A DNA stretch of 64,000 nt from contig NZ_BFFO01000005.1 of assembly GCF_003116835.1 (NCBI RefSeq), positions 62,001 through 126,000 of the forward strand. Reading direction: 5' to 3'. This stretch comes from Lactococcus termiticola. GTDB lineage: Bacteria > Bacillota > Bacilli > Lactobacillales > Streptococcaceae. The notes under the pieces are model-generated. The model searched no databases. It saw only the letters and a list, made by a program, of their open reading frames with translations, and was not told the origin of the DNA. Of this stretch, positions 17,350 to 26,853 are shown in pieces (positions within the stretch are counted from its first letter, which is position 1; each line of letters opens with the position of its first letter). Both the position numbers and the translations under genes were made by a program.

Positions 17350-18342
17350 CTATTGGTCAGGGTTCTTGAACATGTTTGAAAGCTCTTCGTTAGTGATCGT
17401 ACCAAAGTACTGGCCGGCCTTGTTGGCCTCGAGGACCTCGTAGACCGCCTTGACATCAAAAGGCAGGCCGATAAACTGATCCTTGATATCACGCCAGTCT
17501 CGGACACCTAAAAAATCGCCGACAAAGTTGATGTCAGTGATGCGACCTTCAGCCACATTGACCTGGATGTCAATCCCGCCACCAGCAAATTTCTCATGGT
17601 GTTCAAAGCTGAATTTTGGCGACTCGCCATAATTCCAGTCCCAGGTCGCAAATTGCTCATCTCTCAATCGCTTGATGTCCGCAATTTGCTCGTCCGTCAA
17701 GACCAGCTCGCCGTCCTTTCCTTCATCGGTAAGGTAATATTTTAGCTTCTCGATGAAGGTGTTAATATCCAGGTCAGGAGCGTAATCCTTGATGTTTCCA
17801 ACCCTGGAGCGGACGGATTTAGCAGCTTTTGATATGAATTTCTCATCCGAGACACTCAGACTTCGGACCAGGGCGTCTACGTCCGAGTTCCAAAGCAAGG
17901 TCCCGTGGTGCATCAGGTAGCCACCCGCATAACGCTGGGCATTTCCTGAGACCTTCTTGCCCTGGATTTCCAGGTCATTACGGCCGGTAATCTGGGCATC
18001 GATTCCCAGGCTCTGAAGGGCATCATACATAGGCTTAACAAACTGCTTGAAGTTGACCTGGGCCGAGCTCTCCACAGGAAGGAAAAAGGTGAAACAGATG
18101 TTTCCCTCATCGTGGTAGACGGCCCCACCACCAGAAACCCGGCGGACCACCTGGACATCATGGCTGTCGATATAGTCCTGGTTGACCTCAGCAAAGGTAT
18201 TTTGATTGCGGCCGACAATGACGGCCCGCTTGTTCTGCCAGAGGGCAAAGACCGGCTCTTCAGGCTTGAGATGCTTGAGGAGCCAGCTGTCCATTGCAAT
18301 ATTGGTATAGGCATCCTGGCCTAGGTAGTTGATATACTGCAT
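17350..18342 (-). CDS. lplA: Lipoate-protein ligase A
   Basis: A 330-residue LplA-type ligase that activates lipoate with ATP and attaches it to E2 lysines. The catalytic domain carries RRVSGGGAVYHDEGN and the conserved GRNQNTFAEVN; the C-terminal accessory domain follows from about residue 245. It is the first gene of the lplA-pdhABCD operon, which makes PdhC its obvious substrate; lactococcal lplL has the same place. An AAGAAAGAGG ribosome binding site precedes the ATG. The promoter lies in 18405-18440. Confidence 0.94.
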   Translation of the reverse strand: MQYINYLGQDAYTNIAMDSWLLKHLKPEEPVFALWQNKRAVIVGRNQNTFAEVNQDYIDSHDVQVVRRVSGGGAVYHDEGNICFTFFLPVESSAQVNFKQFVKPMYDALQSLGIDAQITGRNDLEIQGKKVSGNAQRYAGGYLMHHGTLLWNSDVDALVRSLSVSDEKFISKAAKSVRSRVGNIKDYAPDLDINTFIEKLKYYLTDEGKDGELVLTDEQIADIKRLRDEQFATWDWNYGESPKFSFEHHEKFAGGGIDIQVNVAEGRITDINFVGDFLGVRDWRDIKDQFIGLPFDVKAVYEVLEANKAGQYFGTITNEELSNMFKNPDQ

Positions 18343-18404
18343 AATCCTCTTTCTTATCTTAAACGATTAGAAAAAATTAAAGGTTAAGTAAAATTTATCG
18401 CTAT

Positions 18405-18506
18405 GTCTTCATTATATTATATTGTGAACTTAAAAGGCAAGAAATATGTTTATCGCTTTCATTTCCTTAATTTGTGCAGGTTTTCACATTGTGAGATTGT
18501 GAAAAA
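18405..18506 (-). promoter_or_regulatory. lplA-pdh promoter region with Rex-like dyads
   Basis: On the minus strand TTGCCT (18435-18440) and TATAAT (18411-18416) are spaced 18 bp. GTTCACAA lies in the spacer. Upstream, 18482-18502 holds TTCACA and TGTGAA half sites in inverted order with further TTGTGA copies. This resembles Rex (NADH-sensing) operators, which control fermentation and pyruvate genes in Firmicutes, but no site is a full match. Confidence 0.4.
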
Positions 18507-18540
18507 ATCTTTTAGAGTCACTATGACTAAATTTCTAATG

Positions 18541-18562
18541 AAAAAAGCAGTCAACGACTGCT
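18541..18562 (-). terminator. Terminator of the ABC transporter operon
   Basis: On the minus strand AGCAGTC-GTTG-ACTGCT followed by TTTTTT, directly after the ATP-binding gene. Confidence 0.8.
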
Positions 18563-18567
18563 CATTC

Positions 18568-19503
18568 TTATTTTTTTGCCAGAATCCTGAAGACAGTGGC
18601 CCTGTCGATGTTGCCAAGGAAGTTTTCCCCTTCGTAAATGGCCAGGCTCTCATTCTGGCTGAGCTCCTGATATACCTGCTCTATGGGAGCCGTGACATCG
18701 GCCTTGTTCCAGACAGGATCTGCCTCCCGGTCAAGCTCAAGCTCTTCAATCAGGCTCTTCAAGGTCAGCTGGTCAAAATTCGCCGCCCCAAAGAAGGACT
18801 TGACAAAGTCCGTCGCCGGATGGTTTTTCAGCTCGTCCGGCGTCCCCAGCTGGGCAATCTCGCCGTCAGCCACGACAGCAATCCGGTCGCCGAGCTTCAT
18901 AGCCTCATTCATATCATGGGTCACAAAGACAATGGTCGTGCCGAACTCGGCATGGATATCCAAAATCAGGTCCTGGAGAGCTGTTCTCGAAATCGGGTCC
19001 AGGGCCGAAAAAGGCTCATCCATCAAAATCAAGTCCGGCTCCGCCGCAATTGCCCGCAGAATCCCAATCCGCTGTTGCTCGCCACCTGAGAGCTCTCGAG
19101 GGAAGCGACCAGCATACTTCTCAGCAGGCAGGCCGACCTTGTCGAGCAGGGCCTGGCTCCGCTCCCGGCATTTCTCCTTGTCCCAGCCAATCAGCTCAGG
19201 AATCAGCTCGATGTTCTGCTTGACCGTCATATTGGGAAAGAGGGCAATCTGCTGGAGGACATAGCCGATTTTCAGCCGGAGCTGTTGGAGGTCGTAGTCC
19301 CGGATTTTCTTGTCTTCGAAGTAGACATAGCCGTCGGTCGGGATGACCAGCGCGTTGATCATCTTGAGGGTCGATGTCTTGCCACCGCCTGATGGGCCGA
19401 CCAGGACAAAGATTTCTCCTTGTTGAATTTCAAAGTTCATGCCCTCTGTGACAACCTTTTCGCCATATTTCAGGCCGACATTTTCAAATTTTATCTGACT
19501 CAT
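18568..19503 (-). CDS. Osmoprotectant/choline/ergothioneine-type ABC transporter, ATP-binding protein
   Basis: A 311-residue ATPase of the OpuCA/ProV class. Walker A is GPSGGGKTST (about 33-42), the signature LSGGEQQR and Walker B LILMDEPF are intact. A partial CBS-like tail (about 235-311) follows, with one recognisable unit ending NFLGNIDRATVFRIL; many glycine-betaine ATPases carry two CBS domains that sense ionic strength. It overlaps the permease gene by 4 bp. Relatives include ChoQ of Lactococcus and EgtV of Streptococcus pneumoniae, so the transported compound could be choline, betaine or ergothioneine. Confidence 0.9.
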   Translation of the reverse strand: MSQIKFENVGLKYGEKVVTEGMNFEIQQGEIFVLVGPSGGGKTSTLKMINALVIPTDGYVYFEDKKIRDYDLQQLRLKIGYVLQQIALFPNMTVKQNIELIPELIGWDKEKCRERSQALLDKVGLPAEKYAGRFPRELSGGEQQRIGILRAIAAEPDLILMDEPFSALDPISRTALQDLILDIHAEFGTTIVFVTHDMNEAMKLGDRIAVVADGEIAQLGTPDELKNHPATDFVKSFFGAANFDQLTLKSLIEELELDREADPVWNKADVTAPIEQVYQELSQNESLAIYEGENFLGNIDRATVFRILAKK

Positions 19504-21041
19504 TTGATCAACCCACTTTCTTTGAGGTAGTCCTCTGCGACCTTGCTTGCCGACTGCTTTTCGACGGCAACCTTGTAGTTCATCTCCCGCATCTGGTCGG
19601 TCGTGATGTGGCCAGCCAGTTTATCCAGGGCCTTGACAACCTCCGGATGGCTCTTAGCAAAGGCCGTATTCATCAGAGGGGCTGCCTGATAATTCGGGAA
19701 CATCTTCTTATCGTCATCGAGGCTGACCAAGCCAAATTGCTCAAGGCCTGCATCGGTCGAGTAGGCATCGATGACATCGATCTTGCCGCTGTTGATGGCG
19801 GTGTAAGCCAGGGTCTCATCAAGCGTTGACGGCTCTGTCGCAAATTTCAGGCCGTAGATATTACCCAGGCCCAGATAGCCATTTGGCAAGGTCTTAAATT
19901 CTGAGTCAAATGAGGCCCGGGCGGTCGCCTGGACGTTTTTCAGGTCAGAGATGGATTTTAGGCCATTCTTTTCAGCATAGTCCTTCTTGACCGCGATGGT
20001 ATAGGTATCTTGGAAGCTCATCGGAGCCAGGTAGGTCATGTTAAACTGCTGGGCAATGAGTTTCTTAGATTGATTGTAGGTCTCTTTGTCTGATAAAGTC
20101 TTATTTTTTAAGTCATCCGGTTGCTTGACCAGATTGGTCCAGATGGTACCGGTAAATTCAGGGTAGACATCGATTTGCTTGGCCTTGAGGGCGCTGAAGA
20201 GGAAGGTCGTGTTCCCAAAACTAGGTTTGACGACGACATCGACATTCTTGTCATTGGCCTCGATGATGTCCTTATACATGTTAATGAGGATTTCAGGCTC
20301 TGTACCGAGCTTGCCGGCAATCGTGATGGTCTGCTTTTCCTTGGGGCTAAAAATGCCTGACTGCTGGACATTGACCGCACCGACCAGGACAAAGAGGACG
20401 AGCAGGGTCCAGACCGCCACACGGGGCCGGCGTTTCTGCAAGAAGGCAACCAGGCCTGATAGGATGATGGCGAGCAGGGCCGCCCCTATTGCCCCGATGA
20501 GCATGAGTGAGAAGTTATTCTGCTGAAGGCCCTGGACAATAAAGGTCCCGAGGCCCCCCGCACCAATCAAACCACCAAGCGTCGCCGTCCCTATGATAAA
20601 GACCAAGGCGGTCCGGACACCAGAGATGATGACGGGCAGGGCCAGCGGAAGCTCGACTTTGATCAGCCGCTGCCAGCGGGTCAGCCCAAAGGCATCGGCC
20701 GCTTCTAAATAAGCAGGGTCAATCTCATCTAAGCCCACATAGGTGTTTTGAAAAATCGGCAGGAGGGCGTAGACTACTAGGGCGACAAGGGTCGGCACGG
20801 TCCCGATGCCTAAAAAGGGAATCAAGAGGCCGAGAAGAGCCAGCGAGGGAATGGTCTGAAAGACCCCCGTAATCTGCAGGACCACACCTGCTAAGCGCTT
20901 GTGCCGGGCCACCAAAATCGCCAGCGGAATGGCAATTAAGACGGCAATCAAAACGGCAAAGAGCGAGAGTGACAAGTGCTCAAAGACCGCCTGTAAAATC
21001 GAGCCCTTCTGGCTCTGAAAGGTCTGTATCAATGCTTTCAT
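19500..21041 (-). CDS. ABC transporter permease fused to substrate-binding protein
   Basis: A 513-residue fusion. Residues about 15-215 form the BPD permease domain with several transmembrane segments, including the EAA-like loop GLDEIDPAYLEAADAFG. A further membrane anchor (about 223-245) leads to an extracytoplasmic OpuAC-type binding domain (about 255-513, beginning KQTITIAGKLGTEPEIL). This is the layout of ChoS in Lactococcus and EgtU in pneumococcus. Aromatic-cage residues that would separate choline from ergothioneine cannot be judged by eye. The ribosome binding site is TAGGAG, with a TATAAT box about 40 nt upstream. It forms a two-gene importer with the ATPase. Confidence 0.9.
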   Translation of the reverse strand: MKALIQTFQSQKGSILQAVFEHLSLSLFAVLIAVLIAIPLAILVARHKRLAGVVLQITGVFQTIPSLALLGLLIPFLGIGTVPTLVALVVYALLPIFQNTYVGLDEIDPAYLEAADAFGLTRWQRLIKVELPLALPVIISGVRTALVFIIGTATLGGLIGAGGLGTFIVQGLQQNNFSLMLIGAIGAALLAIILSGLVAFLQKRRPRVAVWTLLVLFVLVGAVNVQQSGIFSPKEKQTITIAGKLGTEPEILINMYKDIIEANDKNVDVVVKPSFGNTTFLFSALKAKQIDVYPEFTGTIWTNLVKQPDDLKNKTLSDKETYNQSKKLIAQQFNMTYLAPMSFQDTYTIAVKKDYAEKNGLKSISDLKNVQATARASFDSEFKTLPNGYLGLGNIYGLKFATEPSTLDETLAYTAINSGKIDVIDAYSTDAGLEQFGLVSLDDDKKMFPNYQAAPLMNTAFAKSHPEVVKALDKLAGHITTDQMREMNYKVAVEKQSASKVAEDYLKESGLIK

Positions 21042-21183
21042 AAGATCTCCTAAAATTTCCTAAAATCTTTATGACTTTATTATAACAAGGGAGCCTCCAA
21101 AAGCCTAATAACTTTGCTCGTCGCTTTCATTTTTCTTTGAGAAATTTTGACAATTTCCCCAAAGTCCTGTAAAATGGTCTCTA

Positions 21184-22443
<1,260 letters not shown>

Positions 22444-22475
22444 GTTGGTTCTGCTACTGAGGAGCATTCACTTCC

Positions 22476-22588
22476 AGAAATTCCCTGATTTTTCTGTGAG
22501 GCACCAGCGAAGCTTCGCTTCCATTGCTAAAAGTCGAGCCCCCTGGTCTCGACTTTTGCCATTTTCACAGTAAAATCAGGAGATTTCT
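22476..22588 (-). repeat. Structured repeat element, copy C
   Basis: Read on the minus strand, the outer arms 22565-22588 and 22476-22499 pair with one or two mismatches. AAAAGTCGAG pairs perfectly with CTCGACTTTT around ACCAGGGGG. AGCAATGG follows, then a hairpin GAAGC-GAA-GCTTC, then GTGCCTCACAG. The GCCTCACAG end faces the trpS stop 33 nt away. Confidence 0.85.
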
Positions 22589-22770
22589 TACAGCTCATTC
22601 AGGTCTGGTAATATTTTAGCTTTACAATATGTTGGCCTTTCTGGAATGAAATAAGCACCGCCAAGCTAAAAGCCACTGCCCCCAAGCCCCTCAACTTGAT
22701 TTCTCTCCAGTCCTATGTTAAAATAAATTTTGTTTTGTCATACAAATAAAATTAAAGGAATAATTTAATC

Positions 22771-23094
22771 ATGGAATCTGCAAAAAAACTTGCACTTATT
22801 GGTAACATTCTTCAAACCATCTGGTTTGTTCTCATGATCATCGGCATGTTCGTGACCGGTATCTTGAAAGCTCTCGACGCTATTCCAGCAGCTGCTGGTG
22901 GCCACAATCACCTTGGCATTATCGGCTTGATCGTTGTTTTGATCCTGAGCTGGATTGCTGGCAGCCGTCTCGAAAACAACACTTGGCGCTGGATCCTCTT
23001 GATCCTCGCTATCGTGGCTTTGATTTATGCCGGAAGCTTGATCGCTGCCATCCTCTTCATCATCGCCTTCTTCAAGGCGGGTAAAAAGGCTTAA
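22771..23094 (+). CDS. Small membrane protein
   Basis: A 107-residue protein with three or four predicted transmembrane segments (about 10-32, 47-65, 71-88 and 84-102). It has a short N-terminal cytoplasmic stretch and a basic C terminus KAGKKA. AAAGGA precedes the ATG, and TTGTTTTGTCA-like and AT-rich sequence upstream could be a promoter. It resembles DUF4064-type small membrane proteins of Lactobacillales, but I see no functional motif. It is a single gene ended by a terminator. Confidence 0.75.
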   Translation: MESAKKLALIGNILQTIWFVLMIIGMFVTGILKALDAIPAAAGGHNHLGIIGLIVVLILSWIAGSRLENNTWRWILLILAIVALIYAGSLIAAILFIIAFFKAGKKA

Positions 23095-23105
23095 CAAGGC
23101 ATTAT

Positions 23106-23128
23106 AAAAGGGCTCCGGCCCTTTTTCT
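23106..23128 (+). terminator. Rho-independent terminator
   Basis: AAAAGGGC-TCCG-GCCCTTTTT hairpin directly after the small membrane protein gene. Confidence 0.8.
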
Positions 23129-23158
23129 TTTACAAAAAATGAGCTCCAACAGCTCATT

Positions 23159-23749
23159 TCATTTCTTCAAATAGAGAGGCAACAAGACATCATCAACCAG
23201 CTCCTCTAGCTCTTCCATCGTCATGACCCGATTCATCGTCATATTGTTATAGCGAAAAAGCTGGAAAGGCAAGAGCTTAGCGGCCCGAGCAATATCCCCC
23301 CGTATCTCGCCCCGCTTTCTGGCCCGATCTAAAATCTTATCCATGATATCAATATTTGTCGCAGCAATCTCATCAAAAAGCTGTTCAGCCGCCTGATAAA
23401 AGAAAATCTGATTGATAAAGCCCTCTGGAAAAAGGCTGGCATTTTCCCTGCTAAAGGCAACCATGTCGAGCAGGTCAGACCGCAATGAATCTCCTGTAAA
23501 CTCATGGTCTCGAATTGAACCATGCCAGTCAGGATTATTCTGCAGTGACCAAATGACAGCCTGATAGCGGAGGCTTTCAGGATTTTCCCAGTGTCGATAG
23601 AGGACACTCCTTGTCGTTTCAGCCTTTTCAGCCACTGTCTTAAAGGTGACCGCCTCCCAGCCTTCCTTTTCGAGCAGGCTCATGGTCGCTTCAAAAATCG
23701 CATTTTTAAGCGCTTCGCCCCGCCGGCGGGTGTTTTTTTCTTTATCCAT
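23159..23749 (-). CDS. TetR/AcrR family transcriptional regulator
   Basis: A 196-residue repressor-type protein. The N-terminal helix-turn-helix is clear (about 24-50: GWEAVTFKTVAEKAETTRSV, then LYRHW). The C-terminal ligand domain is of the type with several aromatic residues (about 75-185). It is divergent from the MFS efflux gene, so it most likely represses that gene and itself. No ribosome binding site is present; minus-strand TGATATAAT ends 6 nt before the ATG, predicting a leaderless mRNA. Confidence 0.92.
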   Translation of the reverse strand: MDKEKNTRRRGEALKNAIFEATMSLLEKEGWEAVTFKTVAEKAETTRSVLYRHWENPESLRYQAVIWSLQNNPDWHGSIRDHEFTGDSLRSDLLDMVAFSRENASLFPEGFINQIFFYQAAEQLFDEIAATNIDIMDKILDRARKRGEIRGDIARAAKLLPFQLFRYNNMTMNRVMTMEELEELVDDVLLPLYLKK

Positions 23750-23755
23750 AACATT

Positions 23756-23761
23756 ATTATA
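23756..23761 (-). promoter_or_regulatory. Extended -10 promoter of the tetR gene (leaderless)
   Basis: TGATATAAT on the minus strand with 6 nt to the ATG at 23749. Confidence 0.65.
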
Positions 23762-23771
23762 TCACATTTAG

Positions 23772-23829
23772 GTACAAAAGTACTTTATTTTTGACAAAGT
23801 TCTTCTTTTAATATAAAATACATTTGTAT
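23772..23829 (+). promoter_or_regulatory. MFS promoter with two TetR-type operator dyads
   Basis: TTGACA (23791-23796) and TAAAAT (23814-23819) are 17 bp apart. Two palindromes with the same TAC-N4-GTA core, GTACAAAAGTAC (23772-23783) and ATACATTTGTAT (23818-23829), flank them with centres 46 bp apart. They are the natural operators for the divergent TetR protein. Confidence 0.65.
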
Positions 23830-23849
23830 CTAAAGAAAGGACAAACCTA

Positions 23850-25250
23850 ATGAATAAAGAAAAACTTCCAAAGGAATTGATGCAGGCCGCCTGGCTCATT
23901 GTCCTCGCAGCCATTCCTTCCATGCTGGATTCCACCATGGTCAACATCGCCGTCAACCGCCTCCAGAGCGACCTACACGCTTCACTGAACATGGTCCAGT
24001 GGGGCATCACAGGCTACGTGCTTGCGATTGCGATTGCTGTCCCTGTGGCTGGCTATTTCATCGGCCACTTTAATGGTAAACATGTGCTCAACGTTGCCCT
24101 GGCTGCCTTTGCCATCTTCTCAGTCCTATCTGGTCTTGCCAACAGCATCGACCTCTTCATCCTCTTTAGGATTTTCCAAGGCTTAGCGGGAGGCTTTATC
24201 ACCCTCTTGAATGTGACCCTAATCATGAGCATCACACCCAGAAATCTCTTGGGCCGACTCATGTCAGTCATCTCTGTGCCGATCATCCTGGCTCCGATTC
24301 TTGGCCCTGTCATCGGCGGAGCACTTGTCGAGTATTCAAACTGGCGCTTTATCTTCTTTATTAACCTGCCTATCTGCCTGATTTCCATTTTCCTCAACCA
24401 CTGGAAATTACAGGACTTCTTGCCAACTGCCAAAGGATCAAAGCTTGATTTTATTGGCATTATCCTCCTGTCTGGACTCTCTGCCAGTCTGATTTACGGC
24501 CTAGTCCAAGGCTCAGAAAATCCTAGCCATTTCTTCAATGCTCAAATGCTGTCCTTTGTTGCGCTTGGAATCGTCTTAGGCCTGATTTACGCCCTCTACA
24601 ACCGCCTACGTCATGGACAGGTTGTACTTCCGCTCAGATTTTTCAAAGACCGCAATTACAGCGCCGCTAACATCGGGATTTTCTTTGCCGGGATTGCGGC
24701 GAATGGTCCCCTGCTCCTGCTTCCCCTCTACTTTCAAAACAGCCGTGGCTTCAGCGTGATTGAAGCTGCCCTGATTATGATTCCACAGGGCCTCGGGATG
24801 ATGGTCTCACGCCCCAGGGTTGGTCGTTTGATTGACGCCATCGGGGCAAAAAGCGTCGTCCTGGTCTCTTCAGCGATTTGCCTGCTCGCTACCCTCCCCT
24901 TCGTCTTTGCTGGCAGTCATACTAGCCTGATTTGGCTGGCTATCGTCCTCTTTGTCAGAGGTCTTGGCTTCTCTGGCCTTCAAATGCCGATGATGACTGA
25001 TATCTTTGTTGGCCTTGATCGTAGCGACATTCCTGCTGCCTCTGTCGGCCAACGGATTATCCAAAATGTCGGTAGTAGCTTTGGCAGTGCGATTGTCGCT
25101 GTGGTCATTACCAGCGTCATGCTCAGCCAGCATACGGTCAATCCATTGCAGGGCTATCAGACAGCCTTTCTCGTCTCTGCCCTGATGCTGATTGTCATCG
25201 CCATCGTTGCCTTCTTTATGTCCAGTAAAAGACTGCCTAAGACAGCATAA
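23850..25250 (+). CDS. MFS drug efflux transporter (DHA2, EmrB/QacA family)
   Basis: A 466-residue transporter with about 14 membrane segments, typical of the DHA2 drug:proton antiporters. The motif A-like stretch GYFIGHFNGKHVLNV, the motif C-like PILGPVIGGALVEY and the early acidic residue in PSMLDSTMVNIAVN are present. AGAAAGGA precedes the ATG. Together with the divergent TetR gene it forms the standard inducible efflux pair. The substrates cannot be told from sequence. A terminator follows immediately, and its T-run runs into the next promoter. Confidence 0.92.
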   Translation: MNKEKLPKELMQAAWLIVLAAIPSMLDSTMVNIAVNRLQSDLHASLNMVQWGITGYVLAIAIAVPVAGYFIGHFNGKHVLNVALAAFAIFSVLSGLANSIDLFILFRIFQGLAGGFITLLNVTLIMSITPRNLLGRLMSVISVPIILAPILGPVIGGALVEYSNWRFIFFINLPICLISIFLNHWKLQDFLPTAKGSKLDFIGIILLSGLSASLIYGLVQGSENPSHFFNAQMLSFVALGIVLGLIYALYNRLRHGQVVLPLRFFKDRNYSAANIGIFFAGIAANGPLLLLPLYFQNSRGFSVIEAALIMIPQGLGMMVSRPRVGRLIDAIGAKSVVLVSSAICLLATLPFVFAGSHTSLIWLAIVLFVRGLGFSGLQMPMMTDIFVGLDRSDIPAASVGQRIIQNVGSSFGSAIVAVVITSVMLSQHTVNPLQGYQTAFLVSALMLIVIAIVAFFMSSKRLPKTA

Positions 25251-25252
25251 TT

Positions 25253-25274
25253 AAACGGCCCAGGCCGTTTTTTT
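25253..25274 (+). terminator. Rho-independent terminator of the MFS gene
   Basis: AAACGGC-CCAG-GCCGTTT followed by TTTT. The T-run abuts the TGCTATAAT of the next gene. Confidence 0.8.
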
Positions 25275-25276
25275 GC

Positions 25277-25282
25277 TATAAT
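25277..25282 (+). promoter_or_regulatory. Extended -10 promoter of the HD hydrolase gene (leaderless)
   Basis: TGCTATAAT with 6 nt to the ATG at 25289. Confidence 0.65.
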
Positions 25283-25288
25283 AAAACC

Positions 25289-25924
25289 ATGAGTAAACTC
25301 GACAAAATCGCAGACTACGCCCGCTCGATTCATGAAAAAAATCAGGATGGCCACGGCTTTGATCATATCCAAAGAGTGGTGGCCCTCGCCAGGAAAATCC
25401 TGCTGGAGGAGCCAAATGCAGACAGCGAGCTCGTTCTGACCAGCGCCTACCTGCATGACAGCTATGATGAAAAAATCACAGCGGATGTCGATCAGCAAAA
25501 GGAAGAAGTCGCCGGCTTTCTCAAAGGGCTGGAAATCGATTCAGAACCCGTCTTTAATATCATCGACCAGATGTCTTTTTCTGCCAATATTGACGGCAAA
25601 AAAGCCCTCAGCCTCGAGGGGCAAATCGTCCAGGATGCCGATAGGCTGGATGCGATGGGGGCCTGGGGGATTGCCCGGACGCTCGAATACGGCTGGGCCC
25701 ACGAGCGTGTGCTTTACGACCCTGAGCAAAAGCCTGTCGACTACCTCGACAAGGCCAGCTATCACAAGGCTAAGGGCACGACCATCAATCATTTTTATGA
25801 AAAATTATTCCTTCTGAAAGACCTGCTCAACCGGCCGGCCAGTAAGAAGATGGCTGAACGTCGCCATCAGATCATGCTGGACTTTGTGGCCGCCATTGAG
25901 CAAGAATATCAGGAAAGCTTATAA
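25289..25924 (+). CDS. HD domain phosphohydrolase (YedJ-like)
   Basis: A 211-residue metal-dependent phosphohydrolase. The HD ligands appear in order: GHGFDHIQRV (His in helix 1), AYLHDSYDE (His-Asp) and VQDADRLDAMGAWGIART (Asp). This is the YedJ/YpgQ subset, which has (d)NTP pyrophosphatase activity in some relatives. No ribosome binding site; a TGCTATAAT box lies 6 nt before the ATG. The glycerophosphodiesterase gene follows 19 nt later, so the two are likely an operon. Confidence 0.9.
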   Translation: MSKLDKIADYARSIHEKNQDGHGFDHIQRVVALARKILLEEPNADSELVLTSAYLHDSYDEKITADVDQQKEEVAGFLKGLEIDSEPVFNIIDQMSFSANIDGKKALSLEGQIVQDADRLDAMGAWGIARTLEYGWAHERVLYDPEQKPVDYLDKASYHKAKGTTINHFYEKLFLLKDLLNRPASKKMAERRHQIMLDFVAAIEQEYQESL

Positions 25925-25943
25925 ATAGGAAGGCGAGGCCCTT

Positions 25944-26798
25944 ATGGTTATTGGACTCAGTCGGCTGGTCAACAAGGCCAGGCGTAGCCTAGATCGAAGA
26001 AAATCAAACCGTTCAGCCCGCTGGCTCGATAAGCACCGGCCGGCTGACCAGGATATCCAGACCCTTATTTTTGCCCACCGAGGCAGTAAATGCAATCGAC
26101 CTGAAAACACGCTCGCTGCCTTTCGTGAGGCCATCCGAGTCAAGGCAGAAGGTGTCGAGCTCGATGTCCATCTGACCGCAGACGATGAGCTGGTCGTCAT
26201 CCACGACGAAAAGATTGACCGGACCACCAACGGTAAAGGACTCGTCAGAAAGCTCACACTGGCCCAGCTCAAGCGTTTTGAGGCCGGCTCCTGGTTTTCC
26301 CCAGAATACTCAGACGAGCGGGTACCAAGCCTCAGAGAGGTCCTGGACCTCTTGAATGAGCTTGACTTCAAAGGGGTCCTCAACATTGAGGTCAAGACCG
26401 ACCATTATGACTATCCTGGTATTGAAGAAAAGCTCAGTCAGCTCATGACCGCTGAGCCTTGGGACTTTACTCATCTTTACTCCTGCTTTAATCCAGATAC
26501 GCTGGCCAGACTCAAGGCCCTAGAGCCCGAGGTCGAGACCTCCTACCTGACCTACAACCGTCTGAAAAACATCCGGCGGGGGGCCAGTAGCGACTTTATC
26601 GCCAGCATTCACCCTAGGAAAAGCTTTGCCTTCAAGCATCCTGAGGAGGCCGGAATCCTCAACAAGCCTATCCGCCTTTGGACCATCAACAGCGAAATGC
26701 AAATGCGGGCTGCCTTTCACTTAAATGTGGCGGGGATTATTACCGATTATCCGGAGAAGGCCAGACGGATAAGAGAAGAAATCGAACGACAAGTATAA
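25944..26798 (+). CDS. Glycerophosphodiester phosphodiesterase
   Basis: A 284-residue GDPD family enzyme that splits glycerophosphodiesters into glycerol 3-phosphate and alcohol. The TIM-barrel signatures are present: AHRGSKCNRPENT (His and Arg, about residues 48-60), GVELDVHLTADDELVVIHDE, and near the end LWTINSE with ITDYPEKA. The N-terminal 40 residues are basic and lack a signal peptide, so the enzyme is cytoplasmic. AGGAAGGCGAGG precedes the ATG. It follows the HD hydrolase gene and ends with a strong terminator. Confidence 0.92.
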   Translation: MVIGLSRLVNKARRSLDRRKSNRSARWLDKHRPADQDIQTLIFAHRGSKCNRPENTLAAFREAIRVKAEGVELDVHLTADDELVVIHDEKIDRTTNGKGLVRKLTLAQLKRFEAGSWFSPEYSDERVPSLREVLDLLNELDFKGVLNIEVKTDHYDYPGIEEKLSQLMTAEPWDFTHLYSCFNPDTLARLKALEPEVETSYLTYNRLKNIRRGASSDFIASIHPRKSFAFKHPEEAGILNKPIRLWTINSEMQMRAAFHLNVAGIITDYPEKARRIREEIERQV

Positions 26799-26825
26799 AA
26801 AGCCTAGCAGCTGCTAGGCTTTTTA
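26796..26825 (+). terminator. Rho-independent terminator
   Basis: AAAAAGCCTAGCAG pairs with CTGCTAGGCTTTTT, a near-perfect palindrome. Confidence 0.88.
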
Positions 26826-26853
26826 TCTATCTTATTTGCTAAGTGACAAAGCC

